Source: DASSUW01 sp963844405
Lineage (GTDB): Bacteria; Actinomycetota; Thermoleophilia; Solirubrobacterales; Solirubrobacteraceae
Direction of reading: 5' to 3'
NCBI GenBank assembly: GCA_963844405.1
Contig: CAWJNZ010000010.1
Location: 83,584-147,583 of the forward strand
Length of the DNA: 64,000 nt
How positions within the stretch are numbered: the first letter of the stretch is position 1; the number at the start of each line of letters is the position of its first letter. The notes beneath the pieces are model-generated. The model did no database searches. It worked only from the letters and a program-made list of their open reading frames with translations, and had not been told where the DNA came from. Shown here piece after piece: positions 35,675 to 44,706 of the stretch. A program made the position numbers and the translations under genes.

Positions 35675-37292
35675 TCAGCTTAGGTCGTTGAACCGCCCGG
35701 CCGCGTGCACGATCCGCCCGCCGTTGACGGTGAGGTCGGACGTGAGCTTCTTGATCTGCTCCTCCGGGACGTCGAGGTAGTGGTCGCTGAGCACGGCGAG
35801 GTCGGCGAGCTTGCCCTGCTCGATCGTCCCGAGCTGGTGCTCGTCGAAGGTCAGGTAGGCGCTGCCCTCGGTGTACAGCCGCAGCGCCTCCAGGCGCGTG
35901 ATCTGCTGGCCGGCGTTGGTGAGCGTGCCCGCGTTGTTCCGGCCCGAGACCATGTGGTAGATCATCAGCCACGGGTTCTGGGCCGCCACGTTGGTGGCGT
36001 CGCTGCCGCCGCCGGCCGGGATCCCGCGGTCGAGGACCGCGCGGAAGGGCGCGCCGCCGCTGTTGGACGTGTAGCGCCAGCTCTGGAGGCCGACCGCGGT
36101 GCCGAGCGCGGCGATCTCGTCCAGCAGCGCCGGCGCGATGTCGTTGATGTGGTGCAGCTGCCAGCGCAGCGCGGCGACGTCGAACGACTGCGCGGCGGTC
36201 TTGTAGGCGTTGACGTGCACCTGGTTCTCGGTCGCGCTCAGCGAGTGCAGGATCAGCGTCCACCCGCGCTCGCCGAGGAACTGGGCGACGTCGGCGACCG
36301 TCGCCGCGCTCGGGTTGCCGGCCGTGATCCGCTCGCCGATGCCGACGAGGCGCAAGAGGTCGTCGCCGAGCCGGTTGTGGTTGTAGGTGACGAAGTTCTT
36401 GACGCCGTCGAGGTTCGGGAAGTCGAAGCCCGTGAAGAACTGCCGGAAGCGGATGTCGAGCTCGCCCGCGCGCCAGAGGTCGCCGACGATCCCGTAGTCG
36501 GGATACAGCACGCCACCGACGTCGGCCACCCCGGTCTGCCCGAGGCCGGCGACGTGCGCGATGCCCTCGCGCGTGCCGCGGCGCTTGTCGTCGATCGTCT
36601 GGACCGCGACGAGCGCAGCCCGGCCGGCGCCGGCGGCGAGCACGCCGGTCGTGGCGTCGACGGCCACGCCGGCGGCCGTGAAGAACGCACGGCCGAGCGT
36701 GTTGGTGACCGCCTGACCGCCGCCGCCGGTCTCGGACAGGTAGACGCCGTGGAGAGGGGCTGCGGCGTCGAGCTCGGCGGGCGTCGGGAGCCGCCGCTCG
36801 GCGAGGCCGTTCCGGTTCCAGCCGCCGATGCAGGTGAGGAAGGCGCCGGCGGGGGCGGTCAGGGCGCGCGCGGCGAGCGCCGCCTGGAGGTCGGCGATCG
36901 AGGTCGCCGACTCGATGAAGCGCGTCTCGTAGCCGGGGTTGTGCGTGCCGCGGACGAAGTGCTGGTGCGAGTCGATCAGGCCGGGGATGACCGTCGCGCC
37001 CTTGAGGTCGATGACCCGCTTGACGCCTTGAACCGCGCGGCCGCGTTGCGCCACCTCGGCGATCCGGCCCGCGCGGATCGAGGACCGACTCGGCGCGTGG
37101 CTGCTCGGGGTCGAGCGTGATGAAGTTGCCGTTGACGAGCGCGAGATCGGCGTCGTCGTGCGGCCACCCCTGTCCTCCGCCGCCGCCGGCGGCGGCTGCC
37201 GTCTCAGAGCCCAGCGCCATCCCTCCGGCGGCGAGCAGCGCGCCCTTCGCCAGCCCCCGGCGTGTCAGTCCGTCGCTACCCGACCGAGACAT
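35675..37292 (-). pseudogene. Exported YtcJ-type amidohydrolase, one frame shift near the N terminus
   Basis: A twin-arginine signal (LTRRGLAKGALLAAGGMALG) begins at ATG 37292. The frame carries HDDADLALVNGNFITLDPEQ, then near 37080 shifts by one base to IRAGRIAEVAQRGRAVQG and VIPGLIDSHQHFVRGTHN (metal-binding HxH). The later FTGFDFPNL, LHHINDIAPALLDE, GGGSDATNVAAQNPWLMIY and QGKLADLAVLSDHY segments are typical of the YtcJ amidohydrolase family. About 538 residues if joined. A LacI-type operator lies 21 bases upstream, and the candidate selenoprotein gene follows after 4 bases. The amide or ester substrate is unknown. Confidence 0.75.
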
Positions 37293-37312
37293 CGCTTCCC
37301 CTCTCCTCCAGG

Positions 37313-37326
37313 TGCAATCGTTTGCA
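37313..37326. promoter_or_regulatory. LacI-family operator upstream of amidohydrolase operon
   Basis: TGCAATCGTTTGCA differs at one base from the perfect palindrome at 30359-30372. It is 21 bases upstream of the minus-strand amidohydrolase start. Confidence 0.7.
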
Positions 37327-37452
37327 ACGACTATCAGGCCCGATCAGTCGCTGTCAAGTGCCACTGCACACCGGCAGCCTCTTCGTGGGGACGAGGCGCG
37401 GGCAGGCTCGTCGCCGCGGCCCTCTTGCCGTCAGCGCCCGGTTCGGCTACGG

Positions 37453-37466
37453 TGCAATCGTTTGCA
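37453..37466. promoter_or_regulatory. LacI-family operator upstream of the M24 gene
   Basis: TGCAATCGTTTGCA, the same 14-mer and the same flanks (GG...ACGAC) as at 37313, lies 19 bases before ATG 37486. With the copy at 37313 it brackets the divergent intergenic region, so looping or independent control of both promoters is possible. Confidence 0.7.
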
Positions 37467-37485
37467 ACGACGCTGGAGGGTGGAC

Positions 37486-38853
37486 ATGGCGCTGCACACC
37501 TACGGGACGATGGGCGTGGACTGGGAGGAGCGGGTCCGCTTCGACCGTCTGCGCGAGGAGCGCCTCGCCCGCATCAAGGCCGAGCTCGAGGCGTCCGAGG
37601 TCGGAGCGCTGCTGTGCTTCGACATGACCAACATCCGCTACGTCACGGCCACCCATATCGGCACGTGGGCGCAGGACAAGCTCAACCGCTTCTGCCTGCT
37701 CCCCCGCGGCGACGACCCGATCATGTGGGACTTCGGCAGCGCCGCCCGGCACCACCAGCTCTACTGCCCGTGGCTCGGCGAGGGGCGCTCGCGCGCCGGC
37801 ATCAGCACCCTCAGGGGCGCGATGTCGCCCGAGTCCGGCCGGGCCGAGAGCGTCGCGAGCAAGATCCGCGTCGAGCTGGAGGAGCGCGGGCTGCTCGGCG
37901 AGCCGGTCGGCGTCGACGCCATCGAGCCCGCCGTGCTGTTCGCGCTGCAGAACGAGGGCATCCGGATCGTCGACGGCCAGCAGCTCATGCAGCAGGCCCG
38001 CGTGATCAAGACCCAGGACGAGATCACGCTCCTGAACACAGCCTGCATGATGGTCGACGCCGCCTACGAGGAGCTCTACCGGGCGATGCGCCCCGGCATC
38101 CGGGAGAACGAGTGCGTGGCGCTCGTCAACCGCGCGCTGTACGAGATGGGGTCGGAGTTCGTCGAGGGCGTGAACGCCATCTCGGGCGAGCGCTGCTCTC
38201 CGCACCCGCACGTCTTCACCGATCGCGCATTGCGCCCGGGCGACCCCGCCTACTTCGACATCCTGCACTCGTTCAACGGCTACCGCACGTGCTACTACCG
38301 CACCTTCGCGGTGGCCAGCGCCAGCCCCGCGCTGGTGGACGCCTACAAGCGCTGCCGCTACTACCTCGACGCCGCGATCGAGCGGATCCGCCCCGGCGTC
38401 ACCACCGGCGAGGTCGTCGAGGTCTGGCCGGAGGCCAAGGAGTTCGGCTTCCCGGACGAGGAGTCCGCCTTCGCGCTCCAGTTCGGCCACGGCGTCGGCC
38501 TCTCGATCTGGGAGAAGCCGGTGTTCAGCCGGCTCGTCTCGCTCGACCACCCCGAGGAGATCAAGGAGGGCATGGTCTTCGCGCTCGAGACGTTCTGGCC
38601 GGCGAGCGACGGCTGGTCCGCGGCCCGGATCGAGGAGCAGCTGGTGGTGACGAAGGACGGCTGCGAGGTCATCACGCGGTTCCCTGCCGAGGACCTGGTG
38701 ATCGCCGGGAAGCCGTACTACACGGCCGGCGGGACGCTGCCGCTGGAGCGCGAGGTCACGTCCGACAGGAACACGTCCCTCGACGCCGACAACCAGATCG
38801 CGACGCCGGCGGTCAACGGTGCGGTGAGGGAGCCGCTGGCACCGCGGGCATAA
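37486..38853 (+). CDS. M24 (creatinase/Xaa-Pro aminopeptidase/DddP-like) hydrolase
   Basis: A 455-residue pita-bread-fold protein. The N-terminal creatinase-type domain (GALLCFDMTNIRYVTATHIG) is followed by the catalytic domain: YFDILHSFNGYRTCYYRTFA, LQFGHGVGLSIWEKP (His), FALETFWPAS (Glu) and ARIEEQLVVTKDG (Glu). The second metal Asp of the usual DxSRT box is not present (YRTCYYRTF), so the dimetal site may be incomplete, as in creatinase. Peptidase, C-N hydrolase and DMSP-lyase-like roles remain open. Preceded by a LacI operator and GGAGGG, and overlapping the LacI gene start (TAATG). Confidence 0.82.
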   Translation: MALHTYGTMGVDWEERVRFDRLREERLARIKAELEASEVGALLCFDMTNIRYVTATHIGTWAQDKLNRFCLLPRGDDPIMWDFGSAARHHQLYCPWLGEGRSRAGISTLRGAMSPESGRAESVASKIRVELEERGLLGEPVGVDAIEPAVLFALQNEGIRIVDGQQLMQQARVIKTQDEITLLNTACMMVDAAYEELYRAMRPGIRENECVALVNRALYEMGSEFVEGVNAISGERCSPHPHVFTDRALRPGDPAYFDILHSFNGYRTCYYRTFAVASASPALVDAYKRCRYYLDAAIERIRPGVTTGEVVEVWPEAKEFGFPDEESAFALQFGHGVGLSIWEKPVFSRLVSLDHPEEIKEGMVFALETFWPASDGWSAARIEEQLVVTKDGCEVITRFPAEDLVIAGKPYYTAGGTLPLEREVTSDRNTSLDADNQIATPAVNGAVREPLAPRA

Positions 38854-39881
38854 TGGCGCGCGTGGCCGGACGCCCCGCCCCGGCGACGCTCCGCGATGTC
38901 GCCCGCCTCGCCCAGGTGCACCCCGGCACGGTGTCGCGCGCGCTCAACCCCGACACGCGCCGCCTGGTCAACGAGGACACGGCGCGCCGCGTGATCGAGG
39001 CGGCCGAGGAGCTCGGCTACCGGCCGAACCCGATCGCCCGCGGTCTCAAGACCAACCGCTCGTTCACGGTCGGCGTGCTCGTCCCCGACCTCCAGAACCC
39101 GCTGTTCCCGCCGATCGTGCGCGGGATCCAGGACCGGCTCGAGCAGGCCGGCTACACGCCGCTGATCGCCAACACCGACAACGATCCCGAGCGCGAGCGC
39201 AACGACTTCGACGCGATGCGCGCCCGCCAGGTCGACGGCGTGATCGCCGCCACCGCGCGCCTCGACCCGGAGGACGAGCTGTCGGAGGGCGCCCTGCCGC
39301 TGGTCTACGTCCTGCGCCGCCACGTCGCGGGCGCCGTGCCGGCGGCCACGGCCGACGACCGCCGCGGCTGCGAGCTGGCGGTCGAGCACCTGGTCGGGCT
39401 CGGCCACACCCGGATCGCCCACCTCGGCGGCCCGCCCGGGATCTCGACCGGCCGTGAGCGCCACGAGGGGTTCGTAGCGGCCATGGCGCGCGCCGGCCTG
39501 CAGGTCGATCGCGACCTCGTGCGCTTCGGGGCGGCGTTCACCGAGCCCGAGGGGCGACGGCTGTGCGACGAGCTGCTCGCGTCCGGGGCCGAGGCGACCG
39601 CGATCGTGGCGGGCAACGACCTGATGGCGCTCGGCTGCTACGACGGCCTGGCCGCGCGCGGCATCGGCTGCCCGGGGGACATGTCGGTCGTCGGGTTCAA
39701 CGACATGCCGTTCGCCGAGCGCTTCAACCCGCCGCTGACCACGATCGGCGTCCCCCAGTACGAGATGGGCGCCGCCGCGGCCGAGCTCCTGCTCGAGCGG
39801 ATGCAGGACGCAGGCGCGGTCGCGCGCGAGGTCACGCTCCCACCCCGGCTCGTGGTGCGTGGCTCGACCGCTCGGCCTTGA
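38853..39881 (+). CDS. LacI-family transcriptional regulator
   Basis: A 342-residue repressor. The HTH ATLRDVARLAQVHPGTVSRA with hinge ELGYRPNPIARGLKT contains the minor-groove Leu/Ala pair region. The periplasmic-binding-like domain has VGVLVPDLQNPLFPPIVRGI, VDGVIAATARL, LGHTRIAHLGGP and VVGFNDMPFAERFNPPLTTI. It overlaps the stop of the M24 gene, hence is autoregulated through the operator at 37453. It is the natural candidate to bind the palindromes in front of the dehydrogenase, amidohydrolase, M24 and importer units. Confidence 0.93.
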   Translation: MARVAGRPAPATLRDVARLAQVHPGTVSRALNPDTRRLVNEDTARRVIEAAEELGYRPNPIARGLKTNRSFTVGVLVPDLQNPLFPPIVRGIQDRLEQAGYTPLIANTDNDPERERNDFDAMRARQVDGVIAATARLDPEDELSEGALPLVYVLRRHVAGAVPAATADDRRGCELAVEHLVGLGHTRIAHLGGPPGISTGRERHEGFVAAMARAGLQVDRDLVRFGAAFTEPEGRRLCDELLASGAEATAIVAGNDLMALGCYDGLAARGIGCPGDMSVVGFNDMPFAERFNPPLTTIGVPQYEMGAAAAELLLERMQDAGAVAREVTLPPRLVVRGSTARP

Positions 39882-39906
39882 CAACGGCGATCATCGACCG
39901 CTACGG

Positions 39907-39933
39907 TGCACACGTTTGCTGCAATCGTTTGCA
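39907..39933. promoter_or_regulatory. Double LacI-type operator before the importer operon
   Basis: A partial site (TGCACACGTTTGCT, 39907-39920) directly abuts TGCAATCGTTTGCA (39920-39933), about two helical half-turns apart. It ends 26 bases before ATG 39960. A tandem arrangement suggests cooperative repression of the transport genes. Confidence 0.68.
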
Positions 39934-39959
39934 AACGCGCGATGAGGAGGAGGACGCGG

Positions 39960-41210
39960 ATGGGTCTTTGGAGCAAACGCCGGGCGGTCCTCGCGATCGC
40001 CGGGGCGCTGGCACTGACGGTCGGCGCCTGCGGCGGCGACGACGACGGCGGCGGGTCGGCCGCCGAGGGTGATCAGCCGCCGCTGAAGATCGGCGCCTCG
40101 CTTCCGCTGACCGGCGAGTTCTCCGAGCCGGGCAAGGCGGCGAAGGAGGGCTACGAGGTCTGGGCGGAGATGGTCAACGCGGACGGCGGCCTGCTCGGCC
40201 GCCAGGTCGAGCTCGTCATCAAGGACGACGCCTCGAACCAGAACACGGTCGTCTCCGACTACAACGCGCTCATCAGCGGCGACAAGGTGGACCTGCTGCT
40301 CGGCACGTTCTCCTCGCTGCTGAACCTGCCCGCCTCCGCGGTCGCCGAGCGCAACCAGATGCTCTACATCGAGCCGGCAGGCGGCAACCCCGACATCTTC
40401 AACCGGGGGTTCAAGACGATCTTCTTCTCGCAGCAGGCGACCGCCGACCACCAGGGCGACGTCTGGGCGAACTGGATCCTGTCGCTGCCGGAGGGCAAGC
40501 GGCCGAAGACCGCGGCCTACCCGACGCTCGACGATCCGTTCGCGATGCCGAGCTCGGAGGGCATCGAGGCGATCCTCAAGGGCGGCGGCGTCGAGACCGT
40601 CTACCGCGAGACGTACACCGCCGACACGACGAACTTCGACTCGATCGCCAACGCCGTCAAGAACAGCAAGCCCGACCTCGTCGTCCTGGGCACCCAGTTC
40701 GAGGACGGCATCGGCCTCCTGCGCGCGCTGCGCAAGGTGAACTTCACGCCGAAGTGGCTCTACCAGAGCAACGCGCCGTCCTTCGGCGACCAGTACGCCG
40801 ATGGCGTCGGGGTCGAGAACACCGAGGGCGTCTTCTACGCGGTCAGCCACAGCCAGGAGGCGAGCACGCCCGGCAACGAGGAGTTCGTGGCCAAGTACCA
40901 GGAGATGTTCGGCGGCGAGACCGTGCCCGAGGACGCGGCCGACGCGTACGCGGCCGGCGAGGTCCTGAAGGCCACCGTCGAGGCGAACGAGACCGTGGAG
41001 AAGGAGGACCAGCTCAAGCTGGCCGACTGGCTGCGCGAGAACGAGGTGGAGACCATCCTCGGTCCGCTGAGCTGGGACGAGACGGGCGCGCCGACCGGCG
41101 AGTTCCTGATCGGCCAGTGGCAGAACGGCAAGGCCGAGATCGTGCTGCCCGAGGAGGCGGCCACGACCGACACGATCGTCGAGGGTTACAAGCCCGGAGG
41201 GGGCAACTAG
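39960..41210 (+). CDS. ABC importer substrate-binding lipoprotein (branched-chain amino-acid type)
   Basis: A 416-residue LivK/AmiC-type binding protein. The lipoprotein signal is basic MGLWSKRR, a hydrophobic stretch and lipobox VGAC, followed by a Gly/Asp linker. The fold signatures are KIGASLPLTGEFSEPGKAAK, VELVIKDDASNQNTVVSDYN and LLLGTFSSLLNLPASAVAER. The ligand could be an amino acid, amide or aromatic acid. ATG 39960 is chosen because GAGGAGGA lies just before it (ATG 39942 is upstream in frame). First gene of a liv-type operon under a double LacI-type operator. Confidence 0.9.
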   Translation: MGLWSKRRAVLAIAGALALTVGACGGDDDGGGSAAEGDQPPLKIGASLPLTGEFSEPGKAAKEGYEVWAEMVNADGGLLGRQVELVIKDDASNQNTVVSDYNALISGDKVDLLLGTFSSLLNLPASAVAERNQMLYIEPAGGNPDIFNRGFKTIFFSQQATADHQGDVWANWILSLPEGKRPKTAAYPTLDDPFAMPSSEGIEAILKGGGVETVYRETYTADTTNFDSIANAVKNSKPDLVVLGTQFEDGIGLLRALRKVNFTPKWLYQSNAPSFGDQYADGVGVENTEGVFYAVSHSQEASTPGNEEFVAKYQEMFGGETVPEDAADAYAAGEVLKATVEANETVEKEDQLKLADWLRENEVETILGPLSWDETGAPTGEFLIGQWQNGKAEIVLPEEAATTDTIVEGYKPGGGN

Positions 41211-41221
41211 GCGAGATACTC

Positions 41222-41250
41222 ACGGCGGCGCCCCGGACGGGCGCCGCCGT
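41222..41250 (+). terminator. 12-bp hairpin between binding protein and permease genes
   Basis: ACGGCGGCGCCC (41222-41233) pairs perfectly with GGGCGCCGCCGT (41239-41250) around CGGAC. With no T tract it more likely causes partial termination or protects the upstream mRNA, giving more binding protein than permease. Confidence 0.55.
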
Positions 41251-41264
41251 CGCCTGGCCGTCTT

Positions 41265-42149
41265 ATGACCCAGTTCGCCCAGACGCTCATCCTCGGGGTC
41301 CTCATCGGAGGGGTGTACGCGCTCCTCGCCTCGGGGCTGACGCTCATCTTCGGCGTAATGCGGGTCATCAACATCGCGCACGGCGCGTTCCTGATCCTCG
41401 CCGCGTTCCTGACCTACTCGATCTGGACCTCGATCGAGCTCGACCCGCTGCTGACCATCCTGATCACGACGCCGGCCATGTTCGGCTTCGGGTGGCTGCT
41501 GTACCTCGCGACGATCCGGCGCATCCGCGGCGCGCACATGTCGTCGTCGGTGCTGCTGACCTTCGCGATCGCGCTCGTGCTCGAGGGCGTCATGGGCCTC
41601 GTCTGGGGCAACACCTCGCACGCGGTCCGGCCGGACTACTTCAACGAGTCGTACTCGGTCGGCGACCTGTTCCTGCCGAAGGCCCAGGTCTACGGCTTCG
41701 CGGTCGCGGCGATCGTGCTCGGCTCGCTGTACATCATCCTCACGCGCACCTGGCTGGGGCGGGCGATCCGGGCCAGCGCCGTCAACCCGCAGGGCGCCGC
41801 GCTCGTCGGCGTCAACGTGAGCGGCGTGGCGGCCATGACGTTCGCCGTCGGCGTGGCGGCGGCGGGCGCCGGCGGGTCGATCGCCGCCGTGCTCTACCCC
41901 TTCCTGCCCGGGTCGCACTACCAGTGGATCGCCCGCCTGCTGAGCATCGTGGTGCTGGGCGGGCTCGGCAGCCTCCCCGGCGCCGCCGTCGGCGCCCTCA
42001 TCCTCGGGATCGCCGAGGCGGCCACGGTGACGTACATCTCGCCGTCGTGGGCGACCGCGGTGCCCTACGTGGTGATCTTCGTCGTGCTGCTGGTCCGCCC
42101 GCAGGGTCTGATGGGCACGCGACTGCGCGAGGACGTGGCGACGGCATGA
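41265..42149 (+). CDS. livH: Branched-chain-type ABC permease (LivH-like)
   Basis: A 294-residue inner-membrane protein with about eight hydrophobic helices. FAQTLILGVLIGGVYALLAS and MRVINIAHGAFLILAAFLTY at the N terminus and LLSIVVLGGLGSLPGAAVGAL near residue 230 are LivH hallmarks (EAA-like loop). It forms the membrane channel with the LivM part of the next gene. Its stop overlaps the next ATG. Confidence 0.93.
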   Translation: MTQFAQTLILGVLIGGVYALLASGLTLIFGVMRVINIAHGAFLILAAFLTYSIWTSIELDPLLTILITTPAMFGFGWLLYLATIRRIRGAHMSSSVLLTFAIALVLEGVMGLVWGNTSHAVRPDYFNESYSVGDLFLPKAQVYGFAVAAIVLGSLYIILTRTWLGRAIRASAVNPQGAALVGVNVSGVAAMTFAVGVAAAGAGGSIAAVLYPFLPGSHYQWIARLLSIVVLGGLGSLPGAAVGALILGIAEAATVTYISPSWATAVPYVVIFVVLLVRPQGLMGTRLREDVATA

Positions 42150-43960
42150 GAGCCGTCCTCACGCCGACCCGCGCGCTCGTCACGGTCGCGGCCCTCCTGC
42201 TGCTGCTGTACCCGGCGGTCTCGCGTGGTCTGGACTCGGTCAACCTCTACTACGAGAACATGATCATCCTGTCCCTGGTCTTCGCGATCGGGGCGGTCGG
42301 CCTGAACGTGATCTCCGGCTACGGCGGCTACATCTCGCTCGGCCAGGGCGCGTTCCTCGGCCTGGGGGCGTACACGCTGGCGATCCTCTCCCCGCGCGTC
42401 GACGTGTCGGTGTGGATCTGGGTCCCGGTCGCGGGTGTGGTGGCCGGCCTGTTCGCGGCGGGGCTGGGGGCGATCGCGCTGCGGACCCGCGGGCCGTCGT
42501 TCGTGATCATGACGATCGCCTTCCTCTTCCTGCTCCAGATCGTGGCGACCAACTGGTCGTCGCTCACGGGCGGCACCGCGGGCATCACGCTCCCGCTGCC
42601 GGCCTGGAGCATCGACATCCAGAACTGGCCCTTCTACTACTCGCTCTGCGCGCTGCTGGCCGTGTCGCTGCTGATGAGCTGGCGGATCCGGCGCACCAAG
42701 TTCGGCATGGGCCTGGTCGCCATGCGCGAGGACGAGGACAAGGCGGGCACGGTCGGCGTCGCCACGCCGACGTACAAGCTGCTCGGCTTCGTGGCCAGCG
42801 CCGTGTTCGTCGGCATGGCCGGCGCCGTCTACGGCTACTACCTCGCCTTCGTCGACCCGAGCGGGATGTTCAACATCCTGCTCAGCGTCCAGATCCTGCT
42901 GTCGATGCTGCTGGGCGGGCGCGGGACGCTGTTCGGCCCGGTCCTCGGCGCGTTCCTGATCGAGCCGCTGAACGAGTGGTCGAACAACAACCTCGGCGGC
43001 GGGAACTCCCGCCTGCTGATCTTCGGCGGCCTGATGGCGCTGGTGGTGCTGTTCCTGCCGCGCGGCATCATCCCGACGCTGCGCGACCTGATCGAGGCGC
43101 GCCGCCAGCGCGGCAAGGCCGGGCTCGTCGGCGCACGGCTCGAGCTGCGCGAGCGGCCGAAGCTGCCGCCGCGGCCGGAGCCGACCGGCCCGCCGCTGCT
43201 CGAGGTCAAGGGCCTGGAGAAGCGCTTCGGCGGCCTGCGCGCGGTCGACGGCGCCTCGTTCTCCGTGCCCGAGGGCTCGATCACCGCGCTGATCGGCCCC
43301 AACGGCTCGGGCAAGACCACGGTCTTCAACCTGATCGGCGGCACGATGGCGTCCAACGCCGGCGAGGTCTGGTTCGACGGCCGGCGGATCGACAACCTCA
43401 AGCCGTGGGAGCGCGCGTACGCCGGCCTCGGCCGCACGTTCCAGATCACCCGTCTGTTCCGGGACATGACCGTGCTCGAGAACGTCGTCGCCCCGCTGCG
43501 CGGCTTCCGCTGGGGCCAGCTCAACGCCGACGGCGTCAGCGGCTCGGAGGCGGAGCGCGCCGAGGAGCTGCTCGACTTCGTCGGGATGAAGCGCTACGCC
43601 GGCGCGCGCGCCGGGTCGCTCTCGTTCGGGCAGCTGAAGCTCGTCGAGCTCGCGCAGATCCTCATGCTCGACCCGAAGCTGATCCTGCTCGACGAGCCCG
43701 CGGGCGGCATCAACCCGACGCTGATCGAGCGGATGGGCGACATCATCCGCGAGCTCAACGCCGATGGGAAGACGTTCCTGATCGTCGAGCACAACATGCC
43801 GTTCGTGCTCGGCCTCTGCGACCCGGTCCTCGTGCTCGCGCGCGGGAAGACGATCGCGTCCGGCCGCCCGGCCGACATCCAGCGCGACCCGAAGGTGCTC
43901 GACGCCTACCTCGGCGACGACTTCGCCCTCGACGTGCCGGTCCCGGCGGGAGCCTCATGA
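42146..43960 (+). CDS. Fused ABC permease-ATPase (LivM-LivG)
   Basis: A 604-residue fusion. Residues 1-325 form a LivM-type permease (GLNVISGYGGYISLGQGAFL, MLLGGRGTLFGPVLGAFLIE). A basic/Pro linker (about 325-350) leads to a LivG ATPase with Walker A GPNGSGKTT (about 384), Q-loop GRTFQITRLF, signature LSFGQLKLVE (about 491), Walker B LILLDEP and switch VEHNM. The signature has LSFGQ instead of LSGGQ, acceptable for the family. Such fusions are found in liv-type operons for amides, urea and aromatic acids. Confidence 0.93.
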   Translation: MRAVLTPTRALVTVAALLLLLYPAVSRGLDSVNLYYENMIILSLVFAIGAVGLNVISGYGGYISLGQGAFLGLGAYTLAILSPRVDVSVWIWVPVAGVVAGLFAAGLGAIALRTRGPSFVIMTIAFLFLLQIVATNWSSLTGGTAGITLPLPAWSIDIQNWPFYYSLCALLAVSLLMSWRIRRTKFGMGLVAMREDEDKAGTVGVATPTYKLLGFVASAVFVGMAGAVYGYYLAFVDPSGMFNILLSVQILLSMLLGGRGTLFGPVLGAFLIEPLNEWSNNNLGGGNSRLLIFGGLMALVVLFLPRGIIPTLRDLIEARRQRGKAGLVGARLELRERPKLPPRPEPTGPPLLEVKGLEKRFGGLRAVDGASFSVPEGSITALIGPNGSGKTTVFNLIGGTMASNAGEVWFDGRRIDNLKPWERAYAGLGRTFQITRLFRDMTVLENVVAPLRGFRWGQLNADGVSGSEAERAEELLDFVGMKRYAGARAGSLSFGQLKLVELAQILMLDPKLILLDEPAGGINPTLIERMGDIIRELNADGKTFLIVEHNMPFVLGLCDPVLVLARGKTIASGRPADIQRDPKVLDAYLGDDFALDVPVPAGAS

Positions 43961-44706
43961 TCCTCACGCTGCGCAAGGTGATCGCCGGCTACGGCGGCGG
44001 CGACGTCCTCCAGGGCGTCGACCTCGAGATCCGCAAGGGGTCGATCGCGTGCATCGTCGGGCCGAACGGCGCCGGCAAGTCGACGGTGCTGCGGACGGTC
44101 AGCGGCCTGCTCCGCCCGCGCGAGGGCGAGGTCGTGCTCGACGACGTCGAGCTGCACCGCCTCAAGCCGGCGCAGATCCTGGCCGCCGGCGTCTCGCAGG
44201 TGCCGCAGTCCGACGCGTTGTTCCCGAACATCACCGTGCGCGAGAACGTCCTCATGGGCGCGTACATCATCCGCCGCGACCGCGCCCTGGTCCGGCGCCG
44301 CTACGACGAGGTCGAGGCCCTGTTCCCGGTCGTCAAGGAGCGCGCCGGCGACAAGGCGGGCAACCTGAGCGGCGGCCAGCGGCGGATGATCGAGTTCGCC
44401 CGCGCGCTGATGCTCGACCCGAAGCTCGTGCTGCTCGACGAGCCGTCGCTGGGGCTGGACCCGAAGGCGCTCAAGCACGTCGGCGAGAGCGTCGCGCGGA
44501 TGGTGGAGGCGGGGAAGACGGTCCTGCTCGTGGAGCAGAACGTGCGCTTCGGGCTCAAGCTCGCGACGCAGGGGATCGTGATGGAGAGCGGGCGCGTGCT
44601 GCTCGATGGCCGCGCGAGCGAGGTGCTCGCCAATCCCGAGATGGCCGACCTGTACTTCGGCGGCTCGGTCAAGAACGCCGTTCAAGCGACCTCGTCGCCC
44701 GCGTGA
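43957..44706 (+). CDS. livF: Branched-chain-type ABC ATPase (LivF-like)
   Basis: A 249-residue ATPase. Walker A is GPNGAGKST (about residue 34), followed by VPQSDALFPNITVRENVLMG, signature LSGGQRRMIEFA, Walker B LVLLDEPSLGLDP and switch VEQNVRFGL. It pairs with the LivG half of the previous gene. ATGA overlap with the upstream gene and GTGA overlap with the following transporter gene indicate one transcript. Confidence 0.94.
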   Translation: MILTLRKVIAGYGGGDVLQGVDLEIRKGSIACIVGPNGAGKSTVLRTVSGLLRPREGEVVLDDVELHRLKPAQILAAGVSQVPQSDALFPNITVRENVLMGAYIIRRDRALVRRRYDEVEALFPVVKERAGDKAGNLSGGQRRMIEFARALMLDPKLVLLDEPSLGLDPKALKHVGESVARMVEAGKTVLLVEQNVRFGLKLATQGIVMESGRVLLDGRASEVLANPEMADLYFGGSVKNAVQATSSPA

